Positions 11,267 through 23,402 of a stretch of 64,000 bases of DNA are shown in pieces. Below the pieces are notes generated by a model that was given only the letters and a program-made list of their open reading frames with translations, made no database searches and was not told the origin of the DNA. A program made the translations under genes and the position numbers. Numbering within the stretch: position 1 is the first letter of the stretch; every line of letters starts with the position of its first letter. The DNA lies in assembly GCF_963675165.1 (NCBI RefSeq), contig NC_087390.1, forward strand, positions 2,556,001 to 2,620,000, in the 5' to 3' direction. The DNA comes from Halichondria panicea. Its lineage: Eukaryota > Porifera > Demospongiae > Suberitida > Halichondriidae.

Positions 11267-11420
11267 AGGCCAGAAGAAGTTCATTTGTTCATCTTGTAAT
11301 GAAGAGAACATTGTGGCCAACTGTTTCCGAGACAAGGCAGTGGAGTACGAGCTTCGGAACACCACCCTCAAGTGCCTGAACCAATCCTGTCCCTGGGAGG
11401 GAGAGAGCAGGTTCTATCAG
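11267..11420 (+). pseudogene. TRAF-like zinc-finger exon, isolated
   Basis: Between CTGCAG and GTAATT the frame reads GQKKFICSSCNEENIVANCF and then RDKAVEYELRNTTLKCLNQSCPWEGESRFYQ-like sequence. A pair of cysteines spaced as at the end of a RING, then a CxxxxCxWxGE unit, is the arrangement where TRAF proteins pass from RING to their first TRAF-type zinc finger. It ends in phase 0. No neighbouring exon of such a gene was recognised, and it interrupts the h-j1 interval of EFTUD2 copy A. Confidence 0.5.
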
Positions 11421-11699
11421 GTAATTACAGATTACATGCCTTATTGATAATCGTATTCACAAAGTAGTGGGACTGAACCAGTCCCATTCGTCCCATTCAG
11501 TGTAATGTATGTACCAAGAAGCAATAAATAGAGCAACTTCCAGTGGAAAATTCTTGACAACTATTTGAACTTTCTTTTGAAGGGTATTACAAGAAGTGTC
11601 TAGTAGGAACATAGTTCACTGATCTGTTTTGCCTAGAATGTTGTTTGTGAACCTTGTTTAATGTCTCAGTGTCTGTGTTGGTGGTGAACTAGCATGCAG

Positions 11700-12138
11700 T
11701 AGCCATTTGTGAAATTGATCTCTTTGGACACACCCTTTAATTATTCCTGTGGATGTAATGCGCATGCGCGCTCATTCCCCATGTGTGAGAAAATAATATC
11801 CAAGATCCAGATCCTCCTGGCAGAATCATCTTTGTCTTGAGGGCCTGGTAAGCCACAAAACACTACCATATAACAATAATTATAGATAACAATATGCATG
11901 TACACAGGTCTTTTCTTCTTAGATATTATATACACTGAACTACAGATCCTGGAAGAATCAATTTTCTTCTTTCTTGAGGTCCTGGTAAGCCACATAATAG
12001 ATGCATGTAAATAAGCCTTTTCTTCTCAGTGACTTTATATAGATAAGCTAACTTTCATTATAGATAACACTCTAATACTTTTGAGCGAAAGCAAAAACAT
12101 GGCGAGAGGCATTAGCACAGCGCCAGCTTGAACACTAG
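11700..12138. mobile_element. 3' part of the 0.7 kb element
   Basis: This matches the second half of the element at 28384-29234, from AGCCATTTGTGAAATTGATC to the shared end TTGAACACTAG. It sits directly against the antisense ORF, where the sister locus (34.0 kb) has no element. Confidence 0.65.
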
Positions 12139-12180
12139 TACATTTAGTTTTTGGATGCAAATGAAGTTAACTGTCAATGT

Positions 12181-12498
12181 TTATCTTATTACTGCTATTT
12201 CAAGTCCTTCAAGCACCATGACTCCACTGGAGGGGTTAGTTTCTTGCTCGGGAGTGTGTCCATCTTGTGCATCGATTAGTGCAGCATCTTGCAGTGTTGT
12301 AGCTGCAGTTTCTTGTAGTGTTGTGTTTGGATGAGTGATCATTTTGCAGTTCAGAGGCAGTTTCATTCCAATCACCATTTCTGTTGCTTGCAACACAACA
12401 TTTTGCACATTGCCATGGTGATCATTGTCCTGCAGTGAGCTTTCTTGTAATGGTCTAGAAAGAGTCTTCTTTGCTGCAATATTTCTCTCACTATCCAT
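12181..12498 (-). CDS. Antisense small protein, copy 2 (intact, 105 aa)
   Basis: The ORF starts MDSERNIAAKK and ends LEGLEIAVIR. Its centre (TEMVIGMKLPLNCKM then LQETAATTLQD) resembles the SELVTGLENCIKLV...VQQET repeat of the sense-strand family, so the two may be related. It is acidic and Gln/Thr-rich, with no membrane segment or known domain. It lies antisense inside the EFTUD2 h-j1 interval of copy A. A sister ORF of 109 residues is at 34038-34367. Function unknown. Confidence 0.5.
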   Translation of the reverse strand: MDSERNIAAKKTLSRPLQESSLQDNDHHGNVQNVVLQATEMVIGMKLPLNCKMITHPNTTLQETAATTLQDAALIDAQDGHTPEQETNPSSGVMVLEGLEIAVIR

Positions 12499-12823
12499 CT
12501 CTTGTTTAGGTTACTTGCTTTGAATTTTGTTCAATGGTGAAGACAATAGTATCAGTTTGTGCTTTAGATTAATTCACTTCCTGTTGCCTGATTATGGTCA
12601 TCCCTAGCTGTTTATTTTGGTTAAAATAACTGTCCTTGTGATGTGGATTGTTTGAGATACTAGCCAGACTAACAGCAAAACCACTAGATATGAATCTCAT
12701 TACAAATAATAACCCTAAGCTTAGCTTGCACTTTTATTATTGAAACGTTACAGTTTTCATTGAAGATTGTATGTAGACTATTCTTACATTGAGACATCAT
12801 CAATTCCCCTTCCCCACATGCAG

Positions 12824-12889
12824 GTGGTGGTTTCTCACCTACCGAGTTTGCCAAGCGGCTTTGGAGGGACATTTACTTCAACAACACAT
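12824..12889 (+). pseudogene. EFTUD2: EFTUD2 exon j1 (copy A), donor lost
   Basis: It reads [20 protein letters not shown], like human EFAKRLWGDIYFN. At the end, where copy B has ACAAAGTAAG, this copy has ACATCGAAAC, so the GT donor is gone. A Gly-to-Arg change follows RLW. Confidence 0.85.
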
Positions 12890-12951
12890 CGAAACTATGC
12901 AAACATTACTCCTGTATGTGTCACTGACTTGTGTCCCCCCCCCCCGTACAG

Positions 12952-13075
12952 ACGTACGTTCACTCGTAAGCCCCCCAGTGTGGATGCGGCCCGCAGCTTT
13001 GTCGAGTTCCTGTTGGAGCCACTTTATAAGATATTCGCTCAGACAGTGGGAGATGTGGACACTACACTACCACAG
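12952..13075 (+). CDS. EFTUD2: EFTUD2 exon j2 (copy A), intact
   Basis: The 124-base exon encodes [20 protein letters not shown] and then [21 protein letters not shown], the segment following the G domain. A C-rich tract ends in TACAG before it, and GTGAAG follows. Confidence 0.85.
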
Positions 13076-13191
13076 GTGAAGGATCTGTCACGTGGAGGGT
13101 TGCAATTAAAACACTTACTTTGTTACCTTTCAAAACCGAATTTTGTCGACACTAGAGCGTTTATTATTCCAGCAGATGTTAATGCCCCAAT

Positions 13192-13460
13192 GCCACACTG
13201 TTACAGTATTCATTGTCCTACTTTTGACAATATGCCACACTGTTACAGTATTCATTGTCCCACTTTTGGCAATATGCCACACTGTTACAGTATTCATTGT
13301 CCCACTTTTGACTAATATGCCACACTTTTACAGTATTCATTGTTCCACTTTTGACAATATGCCACACTTTTACAGTATTCATTGTCCTACTTTTCTAGCA
13401 GGAGTTAATGCCCCAATGCCACACTGTTACAGTATTCATTGTCCTACTTTTGGCAATATT
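13192..13460. repeat. 42-bp minisatellite, about six units
   Basis: The unit is ATGCCACACTGTTACAGTAT followed by TCATTGTCCCACTTTTGGCAAT, 42 bases, in the j2-n intron. Because the period is divisible by three, it reads as a repeating peptide ([14 protein letters not shown]), but this is intronic. Copy B has a single unit at the same place (36465-36495). Confidence 0.9.
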
Positions 13461-13508
13461 TCCAGCATATGTTAATCTGCTACAGTATTCATTGTAATTC
13501 CTAATATA

Positions 13509-14069
13509 AGGCCACCATACACCAGGAAACTTTCAGGCAATGAATTACCTACAATGGTTGTAGGCATGCAATGAATTGCCTCGCATATGTTACAAATTGC
13601 CTACAATCTATTGTATTCACTTGTTGCCTGAAGTTGATCCATGGTCAACTTCAGGCAACAGATTGCCTGAAAGATCGAATAAAGATTTATCATTTAACCA
13701 CACTACCTGTTGTCATAATTACAATGTACCTGAACACATATCTAAGTGGCCATTTGTGAGTGGCAGAAGTTAGTGAACTGATCAATGTGTTTGAAGAGAG
13801 ACCCTGCTTTTACAATCCAATAATTAATTTTGTATCCATTTTCCGGTCCAATAAACTCTATTTCGATAATTTCCCCTCCTTTTCCTTAGTGTCGTAACCA
13901 GTAGAACAGAGCTAATATTATAGCAAACAACAAACTTTTAACCACCATTTTAAAGGTCAGGGTACAAATATTATATGCAACGAGTTGCTTGCGAGTTGCT
14001 TGCAAATTTTCAGGCAATTCGTTGCTCACAACCATTGTAGGCAATGAGTTGCCTGGTGTATGGTGCCCT
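13509..14069. mobile_element. About 560-bp element with TIRs
   Basis: The left end (GGCCACCATACACCAGGAAA) and the right end (complement: AGGGCACCATACACCAGGCA) form inverted repeats that extend through CCTACAATGGTTGT. A near-perfect palindrome lies inside (13624-13658, centre CCATGG). No ORF is seen. It stands where copy B has exons k, l and m. Confidence 0.7.
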
Positions 14070-14127
14070 TAAAAGGATATCTTTTCTTGATTATGTTTCG
14101 AGAGTTCTCATTGTCCTACTGTTTCAG

Positions 14128-14212
14128 GGTCCTCTGATGGTGCATGTGACCAAGCTCTACCTCAACTACGATGCTGCAGTGTTCCAGGCATTAGGGAGAG
14201 TGCTCAGTGCTA
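14128..14212 (+). pseudogene. EFTUD2: EFTUD2 exon n (copy A), donor lost
   Basis: It reads GPLMVHVTKLYLNYDAAVFQ then ALGRVLSA, part of the elongation-factor domain II region. The acceptor TTTCAG is good, but the donor (ATGTAAGC in copy B) is replaced by CTACACC. Confidence 0.85.
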
Positions 14213-14252
14213 CACCATATAATTATGATTATCTTTACCCACTCCCTCCCAG

Positions 14253-14320
14253 TACAATGGTCAGCTGTGCTGGGTGAGAACTACACACTGGAGGATGAGG
14301 AGGACTCTAAAATAGGATAG
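14253..14320 (+). pseudogene. EFTUD2: EFTUD2 exon o (copy A), deletion and stop
   Basis: About 10 bases are missing in the QQVRV part. The last codon, CAG in copy B, is TAG here. The segment GENYTLEDEEDSKIG remains readable. Confidence 0.85.
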
Positions 14321-14778
14321 GTCAGTGACTGTGTCTTGGTGAACTTTTTCTGGAAGTTTGTAGTTTTTGTTTGCTGGTACCCTCACATGTACATGCATGT
14401 ACATGTAATAAAATGTAGTCGCCCAGTGGGGCACATTTCAAATAGAAGCCATTAATTAGTGGCCACATAGGGTTTAAATGTCATGCTGGTGGTAAAAGAG
14501 CCTTTCTCATATACCTTAAAGCAGGAGCACAAATGTGCTCCTGACTTTAGTCATTCTTATATATGGCCATGTCTTGGTTAGCCAATGATTATAATTATGT
14601 CCAGTGATCAAGCATAATTATACAAACTGTACGGTATATTATGGTGAGGATATCATTAAGCCATTGTACTTTTATATTTTATAGTGGACATAGTACCTTG
14701 AATAATTCTACCAACACACCCACAACAGTACACATACACCCTCTTTTACTATTTGATTGCTTCCGCTTGTTCTCTCAG

Positions 14779-14919
14779 GTTAGTCGTCTGTGGATCTCTG
14801 AGGCCCGCTATCAGGTTGAGATCAGTCGAGTGCCAGCTGGTAACTGGGTGCTCATAGAAGGAGTGGACCAAACCATCACCAAGACAGCCACCATCACACA
14901 GATCAACAACTCAGAGGAC
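14779..14919 (+). CDS. EFTUD2: EFTUD2 exon p (copy A), intact
   Basis: This 141-base phase-0 exon encodes [20 protein letters not shown] then [27 protein letters not shown], a domain II segment close to human [30 protein letters not shown]. It is the only undamaged exon p in the window. The Trp codon that is a stop in copy B is TGG here. Confidence 0.9.
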
Positions 14920-15271
14920 GTGAGTGGGCGTGTGGTACTGTGAGACTGCTTAGTCCTTGGTTTGGTGTCTCCTGACACACTCTGCACATTGCTGTATTCA
15001 TAGCGTACGTGTGATTGTTTTAAACACCCACACAAATGAAAATTCCCGAAGCTTTAATTGTTGCATGCCGTAACGAGTCAGCTGGCTATTTTTAGACACG
15101 TGCATCATTTTTTGGCTATCAGTACTTGGCTTCCATGGTTGTCTTCAGTGGTTGTCTTGTACATGTAACATACGTAGCCTTTTGTGTGGTGCCCCTAGTG
15201 TGATCTGAGCATGTACGCCATGTGATAGCCTCAAGGGTTCTCGAAGAGCTCTGGAATGTTTAGACCATTAT

Positions 15272-15320
15272 GTCATTAGGTCAACAAGTCCTACCCTCTA
15301 CTGGTTACTGAGGTGATGCT
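15272..15320 (+). pseudogene. EFTUD2: EFTUD2 exon q 3' remnant (copy A)
   Basis: Only GGTCAACAAGTCCTACCCTC and TACTGGTTACTGAG with the GTGATG donor survive, matching the last ~13 codons ([11 protein letters not shown]) of exon q. The first two thirds are gone. Confidence 0.75.
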
Positions 15321-15515
15321 AATTACTGCTAGTGTGGCTGCATGTTGCTATCCTCTACATGTATATGTTAATTTATGGTTACTAAGGATGTGGGTGGCAA
15401 AACTAAACAGCTGATCTGCAAGACTTTTCTGGGGGATTTTTGTGGTGTAGACAGCTTAAGCATCCACAACCATGCACTAATGGTCACAATTATGTAGTGG
15501 TGAACTCCGTGTATG

Positions 15516-15681
15516 TACCGTATGCATGTAGGTAATCTTCGTGGGCTCGAACACGGTGATTTTCGTGAGTAAAATTTTCGTTTTACTTCATTGCATGCGT
15601 TCCGGTAAACCTCACCTACGTTTTCGTGGAGGTCAGCTTGCTCACAAAAATAACGACCCCACAATTACCCGCTATATGGTA
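15516..15681. mobile_element. MITE in p/q-r intron (copy A)
   Basis: The ends TACCGTAT...GGTAATCTTCGTGGG and AATTACCCGCTATATGGTA are inverted. Counterparts in the same intron at 38727-38919, about 50870-51039 and 55130-55343 show that it was present before the duplications. Confidence 0.6.
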
Positions 15682-15703
15682 TGCAATCCTCCCTGTCTTG
15701 TAG

Positions 15704-15797
15704 GTGGAGGAGTCTGGGGAGCACGTGGTGTTTGGTACGGGAGAGCTCTACCTGGACTGTGTCATGCATGACCTCAGGAAGATGTACTCAGAGATAG
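15704..15797 (+). CDS. EFTUD2: EFTUD2 exon r (copy A), intact
   Basis: The 94-base exon encodes [20 protein letters not shown] then [11 protein letters not shown], ending one base into the next codon. It is close to identical to the animal EFTUD2 sequence of domain III. TTGTAG acceptor and GTGAGA donor. Confidence 0.9.
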
Positions 15798-15855
15798 GTG
15801 AGATTGTTGCTAGCACAGTGTGTAGTTAAATTCCTGTACCGTGGCTCTTACGTAG

Positions 15856-16064
<209 letters not shown>

Positions 16065-16219
16065 GACATGTAATAATGTTTTGTTTACATGTAGAGCTTC
16101 CCTGCTTGTACATCAAAGGGAGTTTTAGCCTACAGCTGATTAGTGAATAATTTGATTAGTGGTTAGTACGTTTGTGTGGGAGTTGCTATATACACAGCAA
16201 GACTTCAACATTATTAGCT

Positions 16220-16610
16220 ATGCAACAAGCTAGTCTCAAGTATTTCTTCTGCAACCAAGACCAAGCATTAATGGAGCTTAGTTTGCAAAGCACTAGTACA
16301 TGTATCTCTATAGAATGCAGCTAGTGAGGCATCAAGCAGCTGTTTTGAGCTGGTGATTGGACTGTAAAACACTACCAAAGTCTGCACTTGCACTGTTGCT
16401 GAACGATTACAAGCTACTGTTAGCTCACCCATGCAAGTGCAAGCTACCCAGCTGATCACAAGAGCTGTTGATTATCGATCTGAGCTTGTTACTGGACAGC
16501 AGAACTGTATCAAGTTGGTTCGATGCACTAAAGTTGCACAACAAGAGACTGACTGCACTGCAAGTGGAGCGATGCCACTGGCTAATAGAGACATTCCGAT
16601 TAACCGATAA
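16220..16610 (+). pseudogene. SELVxG small-protein copy 3, broken
   Basis: It starts MQQASLKYFFCNQDQALMEL in the s-t intron of copy A. Insertions after the LQST part (ACATGTAT) and a TAA where others have CAA break the frame. The second repeat and the tail (DIPINR) are retained. Confidence 0.7.
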
Positions 16611-16856
16611 CTGTGCAATCTATTAGTCATTTTCCTTTGTGTTTTATAAGATTGCATTTGTAAAACCTGCATCTGTAGACGTCTTTCTTCTTGCTGTTTC
16701 TTGACTGTCTTAATACTGTTATTGCCATTACTGGCTTCTGATAAGTGGTACTCATATTATGGGTGGTGTTGTATAGTGAGACCAGGTGTGCACACTTCCC
16801 TCTTGAGTGGGCGGTACTTCATTCAATTTTCCCTCACTTTCTACCCCCATTCCCAG

Positions 16857-17070
16857 GAACAAACTGACAATGATATCAGAGCCTCTGGAGAAGGGACTGG
16901 CCGAGGACATTGAGGGGGAGGTGGTACAGATAGCCTGGAGCAAGAAGAAGATTGGAGAGTTCTTCCAGAGCAAGTACGACTGGGACTTGTTGGCAGCTCG
17001 CTCTATCTGGGCGTTTGGACCGGAGGCTACTGGACCCAACATTCTGGTGGATGACACTCTGCCTTCTGAG
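16857..17070 (+). CDS. EFTUD2: EFTUD2 exon t (copy A), intact
   Basis: The 214-base exon encodes [20 protein letters not shown], then [16 protein letters not shown], then [20 protein letters not shown], ending LVDDTLPSE. This is the domain III-IV segment, extremely conserved in Snu114. Acceptor CCCAG, donor GTGAGT. The frame continues in phase from exon s. Confidence 0.92.
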
Positions 17071-17254
17071 GTGAGTTGCTTTCATGAGTCTCTCTGATGG
17101 AACAGTTATCCTTTCAACAACCAAAATGCTGATGATATTTAGTAGGGATCGAATTTCCCTGTGAATGAAAATGCTAATCATAATTAGGGAATTACCCTTT
17201 GAGTGCAACAAAGTAGTGAAGTGAAGTACATGTACTATTCACCGCAAGTGTGGT

Positions 17255-17467
17255 TACCGTATTACTAGAATATTTTGCTGGTGAAAAACCTTTGCGAATG
17301 AGCCAAATCAGCAGAAAATTTGACCCTTTGCGATTTAACTATTGCGTTCTGGCAAGGATCGTGTGTATTTACTAGTAATAATTGCGAATTTTATTGTTGC
17401 AAATTGATCAACCCTCGCAAAGTTCGCAAATGTTTGATACTCGCAAAAACATTCTAGTAATACGGTA
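17255..17467. mobile_element. MITE with TA target duplication (t-u intron, copy A)
   Basis: The ends TACCGTATTACTAGAAT and ATTCTAGTAATACGGTA are perfect inverted repeats. Copies B and C lack it at this place; C keeps a single TA between GTGTAGTT and GCTTGCTC. This fits a Tc1/mariner-type non-autonomous element. Confidence 0.8.
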
Positions 17468-17596
17468 GCTTGCTTTCATCAATGTTAGCGCGAATATGGC
17501 GAACTTTGTTCCAGTGTGAATACGGCCGTATTTTAATCGGCCTGAATTCGAGGCTAGTAGCAGGTCAGGTCACCCACATTTTGTATGCTGGTGCAG

Positions 17597-17684
17597 GTTG
17601 ACAAGAGTCTTCTTGGTTCTATGCGTGAGTCCATCATCCAGGGGTTCCAGTGGGGTACCAGGGAAGGGCCGCTCTGTGACGAAC
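17597..17684 (+). CDS. EFTUD2: EFTUD2 exon u (copy A), intact
   Basis: The 88-base exon encodes [20 protein letters not shown] then TREGPLCDE, of domain IV. One Val-to-Met difference from copies B and C is seen. Donor GTGAGT. Confidence 0.9.
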
Positions 17685-17847
17685 GTGAGTTACACTTAAA
17701 CCCTTGGTTTGCAAGAGTTAGTAATCTGAACACTTGTCGAAGTTCACAGTTGGTTCTTGAGGGATATAACTGTACATTCTATAAGGAGCACATCAATTAT
17801 TTATCAGACACCCCCTCCCTACACACCCCCCCCACACACACGTACAG

Positions 17848-17968
17848 CTATCCGCAATGTCAAGTTCAAGACCCTCGATGCTGTGATCGCTGGTGAGCCC
17901 ATCCACAGCGGAGAGGGTGGTCAGATCATACCCACTGCCAGAAGGGTCGCCTACTCGCATTCCTCATG
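17848..17968 (+). pseudogene. EFTUD2: EFTUD2 exon v (copy A), frameshifted
   Basis: It reads [20 protein letters not shown], with one extra codon in the HRGGGQ part, and one base missing in YSAFLM (CTCGCAT against CTCAGCAT). The length is 121 against 119. The donor is GTGTAT. Confidence 0.85.
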
Positions 17969-19571
<1,603 letters not shown>

Positions 19572-20009
19572 TGAGTTGCATATAGAATATTGAGGGAGGG
19601 AGGGAGGGAGGAAGCATTTATAATATTGGGAACTCTTATGGGACCAATGTGTGGCCAGTTCAGTTTCAAGATACTGTTTAGTATTTCAGGTTCGTGTGTT
19701 CCTTGTACAGAGATCCAATATGTGCATGTGGGTGGTTAAGAAGACCCAGATAGATGTACATGTAGATGTATGTGATCTGGGCCTTATAGAATGTATGCCT
19801 AAGGTGTTACATGTATGTAAACTCTATTTTGTGGAGTTTGTTTGCTGCTGACATGTGTTTTGTTTGTTACAGGAACAAACAAAACGTTATAAGATTCCGT
19901 CTGTTCCTTGTACAGTACGTATGTATATTAATTTATACAAACAGTAATTCTTGCTTTTATATTAATAATTCTATGCTTCAGTGTTTCCCTTGTCATCCCT
20001 CTTCTGTAG

Positions 20010-20129
<120 letters not shown>

Positions 20130-20285
20130 TAACAACCCCTTTATCTAAGTGTGCATGGGAATAGTAAACCAGCTACCAGCAGATGTGCATTGTTCGAAAT
20201 CCTTCAATTCTAAAATTTATCGGGCCTTTATTTCCCGACTTACAGCTGTACATGTAGGTTGTAATAATTATGTAACACGCCACAT

Positions 20286-20286
<1 letters not shown>

Positions 20287-20326
<40 letters not shown>

Positions 20327-20358
20327 GCGTGTGCGTGTGCGTGTGCGTGCGCGTGTGT
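20287..20358. repeat. (TG)n with CG interruptions
   Basis: A TG tract followed by GTGCGT units lies in the x-y intron of copy A, homologous in position to the 200-bp tract at 5166. Confidence 0.9.
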
Positions 20359-20604
20359 ATATGTATGCTACTAACCTCTACTGTATATACACGTACTTGT
20401 ATGGAATATCAATCACTTGGGGAATGGAGTGTTGGTTTTGAGTCTTTTGAACTTAGACTTAGTGCATTGACCTTTACCGTAGATCAAGCTATGTCTTTAC
20501 GGAACCTTTACCAAACCCCACACCTACACGACACATTGACTCGACTTGGTACCAGAATCCCTACCCACTGACTCCACGTCCCCTCACACACACACTCTTT
20601 CTAG

Positions 20605-20700
<96 letters not shown>

Positions 20701-21199
20701 AACTCACTTTATTGTAGAAAATATTGTTAAGCCGACTTATACAGATTGATGAGGTAAGCAGTTGAAAGGTTTCAGAGTGTAGAACAGCCAGGGTGGAAAG
20801 TGGTTGTTTGATACAACTTTATTCCGGGCATAGGGTGCAACATTGTTTGTATCTGCGCACGTAATTCATGTCATGCTTTTTTATTTCACTTTATTACTTG
20901 TGTACCTTAACTTATGGTATGTACATGTACTTCTGTTAAGCCAGAGAGTTACTGTGCAACAGGTGGGGTATAAAGCTCTTGTTAGTAGCGAAGGCATGCC
21001 CTTTCCCATGGATGCTGTGCACTGAACCTAGGTGATTATTAGAATATTAATTGCAAGGCCCAATCAGGTTGGTGAGCATGCTTCTCTCCCTATGATGAGG
21101 ACAGTTAATAACTGTACACACAGAAGGCAAGGCAAGGAATGGTGTTTGCTAACCCTGTCAGTTTTCAGGTTGCTATATTAACGATCTTTACCTATTCCA

Positions 21200-21268
21200 G
21201 CCTAGTCCGTGTCCGTCCTGCTGGGTTGAGAACACACTGGAGGATGAGGAGGACTCTAAATAGGACAG
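21200..21268 (+). pseudogene. EFTUD2: EFTUD2 exon o remnant after copy A
   Basis: The end part (ENTLEDEEDSK, then AGGACAG and a GTCAGTG donor) is visible with several deletions. Confidence 0.65.
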
Positions 21269-22028
21269 GTCAGTGACTGCATGACTCTTGCAGTTTTTGC
21301 ATGGTCAAATTAATACTTTATAATTACCAATAAAAAAATAGAAGGCAAGCGTTAAGCGAAGCGAGTCAATGTGTACGTATTTCAATCGAGCGACTTCAAG
21401 TAAGTTTATTTGATTCAACCGAGCGACGTGTGATACAAACATGAAGCACATGTAAACAGAAAAATCATGTGTAAGTCGCTAGTGTGCACGTGGGGCCCAA
21501 TGAATTATGTATGGTCATTCATGCCGGCTTACTAATTACATGCAGTTCCACAAAATATAGAACAAGAAAAAAACCGTAATTCTAGTTTGGCGCTTAGCAA
21601 TAAAACATAAAGTAATAGTAGCTGTTCCACGAGGCTATAATAGATCAATTGCATGCCAGTTATTCATCTATTTCAGGCTGCGTTGCATTATGTTATAGTT
21701 AGAACATGGGCATGAGGTATACGTATCTATAAATTATAGTGTCCCAAAGCTCGAGTCAATCCTCCGCCTATGTTATAGTACTGTATATAGACTGCATGGA
21801 ATGTTTGTAACTCTGCTTTTATAGGGTGCTTTTAAATCATTATGATGATTTAAAAGCTAAGAGGGAACTCAATTCCGTGTATAGATCTGATGTCCTGAAT
21901 ATCTATACCAGGATCATACAGATTTATGTCAATATGGCTGCAGCTATAGGGTGTGTGGGCGTTTTAAGACAACATCCAACAGTCCTCTATCCTGACTTAG
22001 TGATTACCTGCTAACAGCATAACACTAA

Positions 22029-22230
<202 letters not shown>

Positions 22231-22492
22231 GGTTAGCAAACAACATTTAAGCTGTGCTAAGAACTGCCTCTTTGTGGTAATACACAGCATAGTTCCAATT
22301 GTGTTTATTGCCCACAATAGTCAACCACAATTTTTGACCTTTTAGTTCCATTACAGAATAAACTGTGTCTCCTCCTCTCTACATAGTGTGTGTTAGCAAT
22401 CACTTCCTTTTAGTTTTACTACTGCAATTATAATTATAGTGGTGAAGTTAAGACTATTTTTTCCTGCCCATGTGTGCAAAGATTTCTTGTAG

Positions 22493-22596
22493 ATGGAGGA
22501 GTCTGGGGAGCATGTGGTGTTTGGTACGGGAAAGCTCTACCTGGACTGTGTCATGCACGACCTCATGCAGGAAGATGTACTCAGAGATAGCTATAG
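22493..22596 (+). pseudogene. EFTUD2: EFTUD2 exon r, scrambled block
   Basis: It reads [20 protein letters not shown] then MHDL, followed by an inserted ATGCA and an extra CTATAG before the donor. Exon h follows directly, out of protein order. Confidence 0.85.
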
Positions 22597-22770
22597 GTGA
22601 GAGTGTTGCTATACGCACAGTGAATAACTAATTCCTGTTCAATTTAATCATCTTGTATATGCACGAACTTGCATTCTGGGAAACTCCTCACCTGCATTGC
22701 ATGTATGTATATACATTGTGTGTTACCCTCCAATCGTACGCCTGTACTGAACGAGCATACTATATAACAG

Positions 22771-22845
22771 GTGATGACTAACACGGAGAGATTGTTAAAG
22801 CATGCAGTTCAAGAGAGACTGGCTGTTACACTCTGCATCAACAAG
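22771..22845 (+). CDS. EFTUD2: EFTUD2 exon h, scrambled block
   Basis: A second, open copy of exon h ([20 protein letters not shown] then LCINK) with good splice sites. It lies after exon r rather than before exon i. Confidence 0.8.
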
Positions 22846-22977
22846 GTGAGCAAAAACAAATGAATGAAGTGCAATTGCAAATAAACTGAATAACGTACGA
22901 CATGACTTGTGCTATTATTAATACAAGAGCGTCTGTTACATTACATATGCTGCCCCTCCCCCTACAGGTTCGGTGGG

Positions 22978-23118
22978 TTCGTGTACGGAGATCCGTTACG
23001 ATCGTGTGGGTTATAAAGAATTGCCTGAGCTCGTCATGACTACCCTGACCACCCTGACGTGACCTGACCACCCTAACGTCCTCGAGATATGGAACCTCGT
23101 TTTCACACAGTTCAACAG
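22978..23118 (+). pseudogene. AARS1: Alanyl-tRNA synthetase exon, isolated
   Basis: Between CTACAG and GTGAGC it reads CTEIRYDRVGYKELPELVMT, then a TGA, then PDHPNVLEIWNLVFTQFNR. The PNVLEIWNLVFxQFNRE motif is diagnostic for the alanyl-tRNA synthetase catalytic core, and the first part is its GPCTEIHYDRVG segment. The in-frame stop and lack of further exons make it a pseudo-exon. It shares its first part with the fragments in the w-x introns. Confidence 0.75.
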
Positions 23119-23269
23119 GTGAGCACATTAATATGTTAGAGCACCCTTAGCATGGTCGAGTTCTTAGATTGGTTGAGTTGACCCCTTATCATCCGGACCC
23201 ATTGCCCCACCCATTGAATGTGTGGTGGTGTAACATGACAAGACAACCATCATTCAACTCAAGATGACA

Positions 23270-23402
23270 TCGTCTGTGGATCCCTGAGGCCCGCTATCAG
23301 GTTGAGATCAGTCGAGAGTGCCGGCTGATAACTGGGTGCTCATAGAGGGAGTGGACCATCACCAAGACAGCCACCATCACACAGATCAACGACTCAGAGG
23401 AT
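23270..23402 (+). pseudogene. EFTUD2: EFTUD2 exon p, scrambled block
   Basis: It lacks the acceptor and has small deletions (CAGACCATC reduced to CATC, and an extra GA in RVPAG). [13 protein letters not shown] and [14 protein letters not shown] are readable. Confidence 0.85.

Noticed and set aside
13143-13475. Repeating [12 protein letters not shown] peptide frame
   Set aside because: The 42-bp minisatellite is divisible by three, and copy B has a single unit in the same intron, so it is intronic.
16752-17211. Minus-strand frames opposite exon t (also at 40106-40321 and 57039-57266)
   Set aside because: They mirror the strongly coding plus-strand exon t and recur only because the exon does.
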